The position numbers and the translations under genes were made by a program. From positions 1 to 64,000 of the forward strand of contig DAOUJG010000012.1 of NCBI GenBank assembly GCA_034423015.1: a DNA stretch of 64,000 nucleotides, read 5' to 3'. The notes under the pieces were generated by a model. It was not told the origin of the DNA. It searched no databases and worked only from the letters and a program-made list of their open reading frames with translations. This document shows positions 61,100-64,000 of this stretch, piece by piece. Each line of letters begins with the position of its first letter. Position 1 is the stretch's first letter. Origin of the DNA: JAGWBJ01 sp034423015. GTDB lineage: Bacteria > Chloroflexota > Dehalococcoidia > Lucifugimonadales > JAGWBF01.

Positions 61100-62767
61100 G
61101 TGAACGTGAGACGGTGGCCGTTCTTCTTTCCCAGGCAGCTCAGCTACGGGCTGGCCGACCTCCGCGGCGACGTTTTCGGGGGCATAACGGCGGGCAGCAT
61201 AGCCTTGCCTGCCGCCATCGGATACGGGGTGATATCCGGTCTGGGCCCGACGGCCGGCCTGTACGGCGCCGTGGCGGTCAGCTTTTTCGCCGGTGTCTTT
61301 GGGGGGACCAGGGGACTCATCTCCGGTCCCAACATACTAGTCACCCTCGTCATGGCGGCGGTGGTGGCGGAGTACGCCGCCACCATCGAGGAGGCGGTGA
61401 CCGTAGCCATATTGGCGGGCCTGATACAGATGGCCTTTGGTCTGCTGGGCCTGGGCCGCTATGCGCTGTATCTTCCCTCCTCGTTGACTTCCGGGTTCTT
61501 CAGCGGCTTCGGAGTCTTGCTCCTGATAAAGCAGGGGCTCCTGGCGTTGGGCTCTTCGCCGGCGGGGAGCGCCGTGGACAACCTGAAGGCCTTGCCGTCG
61601 GCAATGGCCGACGCAAACCATTACGCCCTCGCCCTGGCCGTCATCTGCGTGGCGTTGGGGCTGGCGTGGCGGGGAAGGCTTGCACGGTTGGCTCCGGCTC
61701 CCTTCGTGGTCCTGGTTGCCGGGACAGTGCTGGGGGTGTTGTGGTTTCGGGACGCTCCCGCCATCGGCAACATTCCCCAGAGCCTCCCGGTCCCCGAGCT
61801 GCCGGCCATATCCCTGGAGTTCTTGCTGCGGGCCGTGCAGCCGGCCTTCGCGATGGCCCTGCTCAGCTCGGTCTCCACGCTGATGGTGGCCCTGCACGTG
61901 GATACGATCACGGGGACCCAACACCGGCCCAACCGGGAGACCATGGCCCAGGGAATCGGAAACGTCGCGGCGGGCCTGGTTGGAGGACTACCGGGGGGTA
62001 TCAGCCCGGGCACTCTCGTCAACGCCTACAGCGGCGGACGGACCCCGGTGGCCAGCGTGACGGTGACGGCGCTGTTTCTGATAGTCATCCTCGTCCTGGC
62101 GCCGGTGGCCGAGCGAGTCCCCCTCGCCGTCCTGGCCGGCATCCTGATCATAAACGGCTGGAGCTACATCGACTGGCGTTCGATCACCCGCATTCACCGC
62201 ATCCCGCGCAGCTTCGCCCTGGTGATGCTGGTCACCTTCTGCCTCATCCTGTTCGTAGACATCAACGCCGCCATAGTGATCGGTCTGGTCGTCGCCGGCT
62301 TGGCCGGCGCCCGACGCCAGGAGACTCTGGAGGTGAAGTCCCTGGTCTCAGTGCCCCTGCTGGACCGGGCTGTCCTCGAGGAAGCCGACATGGAGGATGA
62401 CGCCGACCCCTTCCAGGCCCGCACCGGTCTGGTGGTATTCCCCGACCGGGTCACCGTGGCGTCGGCCCGGGAGGTGGGCCGCATAGTCCGCCCCGACATC
62501 CGGCGACAGCAGGTCATGGTCTTCGACATGTCCAGGACGGAGTACGTGGACGACTCCGCCGCCATGATCATCGGCGACCTGATCCGGATAGCCACGTCCC
62601 TGCGGGGGCGCGCCTTCATAATCTCCGGGCTGACCGACGACGTGGCGGACACCCTGTACTCCCTTGGAGTGCTGGACCGGGTGCCGCGGGAGCACGTGGT
62701 GGCGGACATGGAGGAGGCGAAGCAGATAATTCGCCCTCTGCTCCAGGAGAAGAAAGAAGCCCAGTAG
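61100..62767 (+). CDS. SulP-family anion transporter with C-terminal STAS domain
   Basis: A 555-residue transporter. The N-terminal RQLSYGLADLRGDVFGGITA and ALPAAIGYGVISGLGPTAGL are the SLC26/SulP signature. About 12-14 helices follow, including FGGTRGLISGPNILVT and NRETMAQGIGNVAAGLVGGL. The C-terminal STAS domain (residues about 430-550; VMVFDMSRTEYVDDSAAMII) regulates transport. Relatives move sulfate, bicarbonate or dicarboxylates; the substrate is not decided. The GTG at 61100 is the best-placed start (GGGGAG about 11 bases upstream); upstream sequence in frame is Cys/Ser-rich and not family-like. Confidence 0.88.
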   Translation: MNVRRWPFFFPRQLSYGLADLRGDVFGGITAGSIALPAAIGYGVISGLGPTAGLYGAVAVSFFAGVFGGTRGLISGPNILVTLVMAAVVAEYAATIEEAVTVAILAGLIQMAFGLLGLGRYALYLPSSLTSGFFSGFGVLLLIKQGLLALGSSPAGSAVDNLKALPSAMADANHYALALAVICVALGLAWRGRLARLAPAPFVVLVAGTVLGVLWFRDAPAIGNIPQSLPVPELPAISLEFLLRAVQPAFAMALLSSVSTLMVALHVDTITGTQHRPNRETMAQGIGNVAAGLVGGLPGGISPGTLVNAYSGGRTPVASVTVTALFLIVILVLAPVAERVPLAVLAGILIINGWSYIDWRSITRIHRIPRSFALVMLVTFCLILFVDINAAIVIGLVVAGLAGARRQETLEVKSLVSVPLLDRAVLEEADMEDDADPFQARTGLVVFPDRVTVASAREVGRIVRPDIRRQQVMVFDMSRTEYVDDSAAMIIGDLIRIATSLRGRAFIISGLTDDVADTLYSLGVLDRVPREHVVADMEEAKQIIRPLLQEKKEAQ

Positions 62768-62813
62768 CAAAGAAGGGACGGTCGGAGGGCTCTGAGACTC
62801 GGGGTTGGAGGAC

Positions 62814-63821
62814 CTAGCCGGGGTCCTGGTTCAGCTGGGCGAGGACGTCCTGCCACCACCCCTTGTTCTGGGTGCCCTTGCCGGACCGCACCTGTACGAC
62901 TCCGTTTCTGTCCACGCCGACCTTGGTCGACTGGACCGTCACCCTGTAGGCGCGGACGGTATCCGAGTCGGTTGCGGCCATGGGGAAGGTGTACCCACGG
63001 GAGTCCCTGTAGGACCTGACCTCGTCCGACCCCTCGCCGGGGTCGGTGCCCACGGCCACGACTACCACGTCACCGAACTGGTCCGTCAACTCGTGCAGCG
63101 TCCGTAACTCGGCGCGGCAGTGGGGTCACCAGGTGGCAAAGAAATAGAGAATGAAGGGCCTGTTGCCCAGGAAGTCGGACAGGGCCAGCACCTCCCCATC
63201 CACCGTGGTGACCGAGAAGTCCGGGGCCGCCTGGCCGACCTCCGGCCCCACCTTCAGCGCCGGGGCAGGAGTCGGTTGCGGCGCCGGCGTTGCCGTGGGC
63301 GCCGGAGTGGGCAACGGGGTGGGAGTCGGCTGCGGCGCCGGAGTGGGAGTCGGTTGCGGCGCCGACGGCGCCGTGGGCGCTGGAGCGGGAGCCGCGGGCG
63401 TCGGGGTGCCGGCCGGAGCCCTGCCGGAGTCTTCCGTCACCGGTGTCGCCGCGGGCGCTGGAGTGGCCGGCTCGGTGGTAGGCGTGTCGACTGCTGCGTC
63501 GGTTGGACCTTCGGGCCTCGGTGTCGCCGTGGGCGCGGGAGCGGACGGCGTGGGAGTGGACGTGTCGACCGCCGACTTGACCGCGTCTTCCACCGCCAGC
63601 GTCAGCGCCGGCTGGTCGGAGCCGTCTGTAGCGGCGCTCCCGGCAGAGGATGGCACGGGAGTGTCCGCGGGTGGGGAGGTGGCTGCCGGACCCGAAGCGG
63701 TGGGACCGGCCTGCTCGGTGCGTCCGCCGTCGCCGCAAGCTGCCAGAAGCACACCCAGCAGGCAGGCCGAAACGAGCAAGCAGGCCCTCAGGAGCTTGGT
63801 GATGTTGCTGCTTCTCTCCAC
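62814..63821 (-). CDS. TlpA-like redoxin lipoprotein with in-frame UGA in the CxxC motif: candidate selenoprotein
   Basis: A 335-codon gene with one in-frame TGA at 63126-63128 (codon 232). A lipobox at Cys29 (LLAAC) and a Thr/Pro/Ala linker (residues about 35-195) precede a thioredoxin-fold domain: VGQAAPDFSVTTVDGEVLAL, RPFILYFFATW, then [UGA]-P-H-C-RAEL. This is the TlpA/ResA W-C-x-x-C-R motif with UGA at the first Cys. The same frame continues with DQFGDVVVVAVGTDP and VDRNGVVQVRSG to a normal end. A six-pair hairpin with one bulge begins ten bases after the UGA (loop at 16). The start is GTG 63821, without a strong ribosome site. A Sec-free alternative is a nonsense mutation. Confidence 0.78.
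63098..63115 (-). promoter_or_regulatory. Candidate bacterial SECIS hairpin for the redoxin UGA at 63126
   Basis: The coding strand reads GCGCCG-AGTTA-CGG-A-CGC: two 3-bp stems with a bulged A and a five-base loop whose second base is G. The loop starts 16 bases after the UGA, inside the known bacterial SECIS window. Its loop (AGTTA) resembles that of the other candidate (AGGTT). Confidence 0.6.
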
Positions 63822-64000
63822 GCTATTTCGAGGTCAAAGGTGTATGCCCCAACGAGGTGGCGTCGCCCGGCACCGGCGGGATTTCCTCGACAACCGGCAT
63901 CCTACAGCTTACTCCGAGTTTGGGGCCAGTTTCAACCGCCAACGGCGCCCGCTCCGGCGTGCACAAGTACAGCTGGAACGAATGCCCCCTTGCCTTTCCC

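Noticed and set aside
1..64000. CRISPR arrays, insertion-sequence transposases, integrases, rRNA genes, riboswitches
   Set aside because: No regularly spaced repeats, transposase or integrase motifs, or rRNA signatures were seen on reading both strands; no leader matched a riboswitch that I can recognise.

Overview
The window is high-GC bacterial chromosome (about 65% by eye). It shows dense, short-spaced genes, several GTG/TTG starts, many lipoproteins with Thr-Pro or Gly-Thr linkers, and many amidohydrolase-, SDR-, luciferase-like and Rieske-type enzymes. This style fits a member of the Chloroflexota (Dehalococcoidia/SAR202-like). That is an inference from gene content; no rRNA or other marker gene lies in the window.

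Layout. 0-8 kb: catabolic enzymes (two SDRs, a phosphotriesterase-family hydrolase, an amidohydrolase), a lipoprotein built from four Cys-pair repeats, a DUF6226-like protein and a patch of dispersed repeats. 8-19.4 kb: an envelope/polysaccharide block (STAS protein, nucleotide-sugar dehydrogenase, a 1050-residue flippase/phosphodiesterase/glycosyltransferase fusion, a GT-C-like protein and an NAD-sugar epimerase). Inserted in it are a duplicated FEA1-like lipoprotein and a ferric-iron binding lipoprotein. 19.6-24 kb: a broken GMC oxidoreductase, an amidohydrolase and an ABC exporter pair with a suspected indel. 24.3-35 kb: a lipid-oriented block with an LprG-like lipoprotein overlapping an MFS exporter, a Rieske oxygenase, an MMPL/RND transporter, a full-length Erg6-like sterol methyltransferase, a GPP34-cytochrome P450 fusion and an FAD oxidoreductase. 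35-43 kb: a molybdopterin oxidoreductase, an MFS protein, a NavBac-like channel, a decayed sulfatase, VapBC, tRNAs and a redoxin with an in-frame UGA. 43-53 kb: a WD40/CobW pair, an M16 protease, a lower-GC ATPase/TOPRIM-like pair and a tRNA cluster. 53-64 kb: hydrolases, a tiny zinc ribbon, a RecB-like nuclease, a DM13 protein, a luciferase-like oxidoreductase, a scramblase-like protein, a SulP transporter and a second redoxin with an in-frame UGA.

The strongest leads are these. (1) Two unrelated thioredoxin-fold genes each carry one in-frame UGA exactly at the N-terminal redox cysteine position. Each is followed by a hairpin at bacterial-SECIS spacing, so both are candidate selenoproteins. 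(2) A probable sterol/isoprenoid-lipid tailoring and transport locus at 24-35 kb includes an Erg6-type methyltransferase and a GOLPH3-like (GPP34) domain fused to a P450. (3) A duplicated FEA1-like iron-assimilation lipoprotein lies next to an orphan iron-binding protein. (4) A flippase-phosphodiesterase-glycosyltransferase fusion. (5) An ATPase/TOPRIM-like pair of defence-system type.

Several genes look broken: GMC oxidoreductase (frameshift plus deletion), sulfatase (nonsense plus deletion), ABC ATPase (missing stop) and an MFS gene without a canonical start. Some of these may be assembly or base-calling errors. All functional calls rest on motif recognition by eye; no database search was run.
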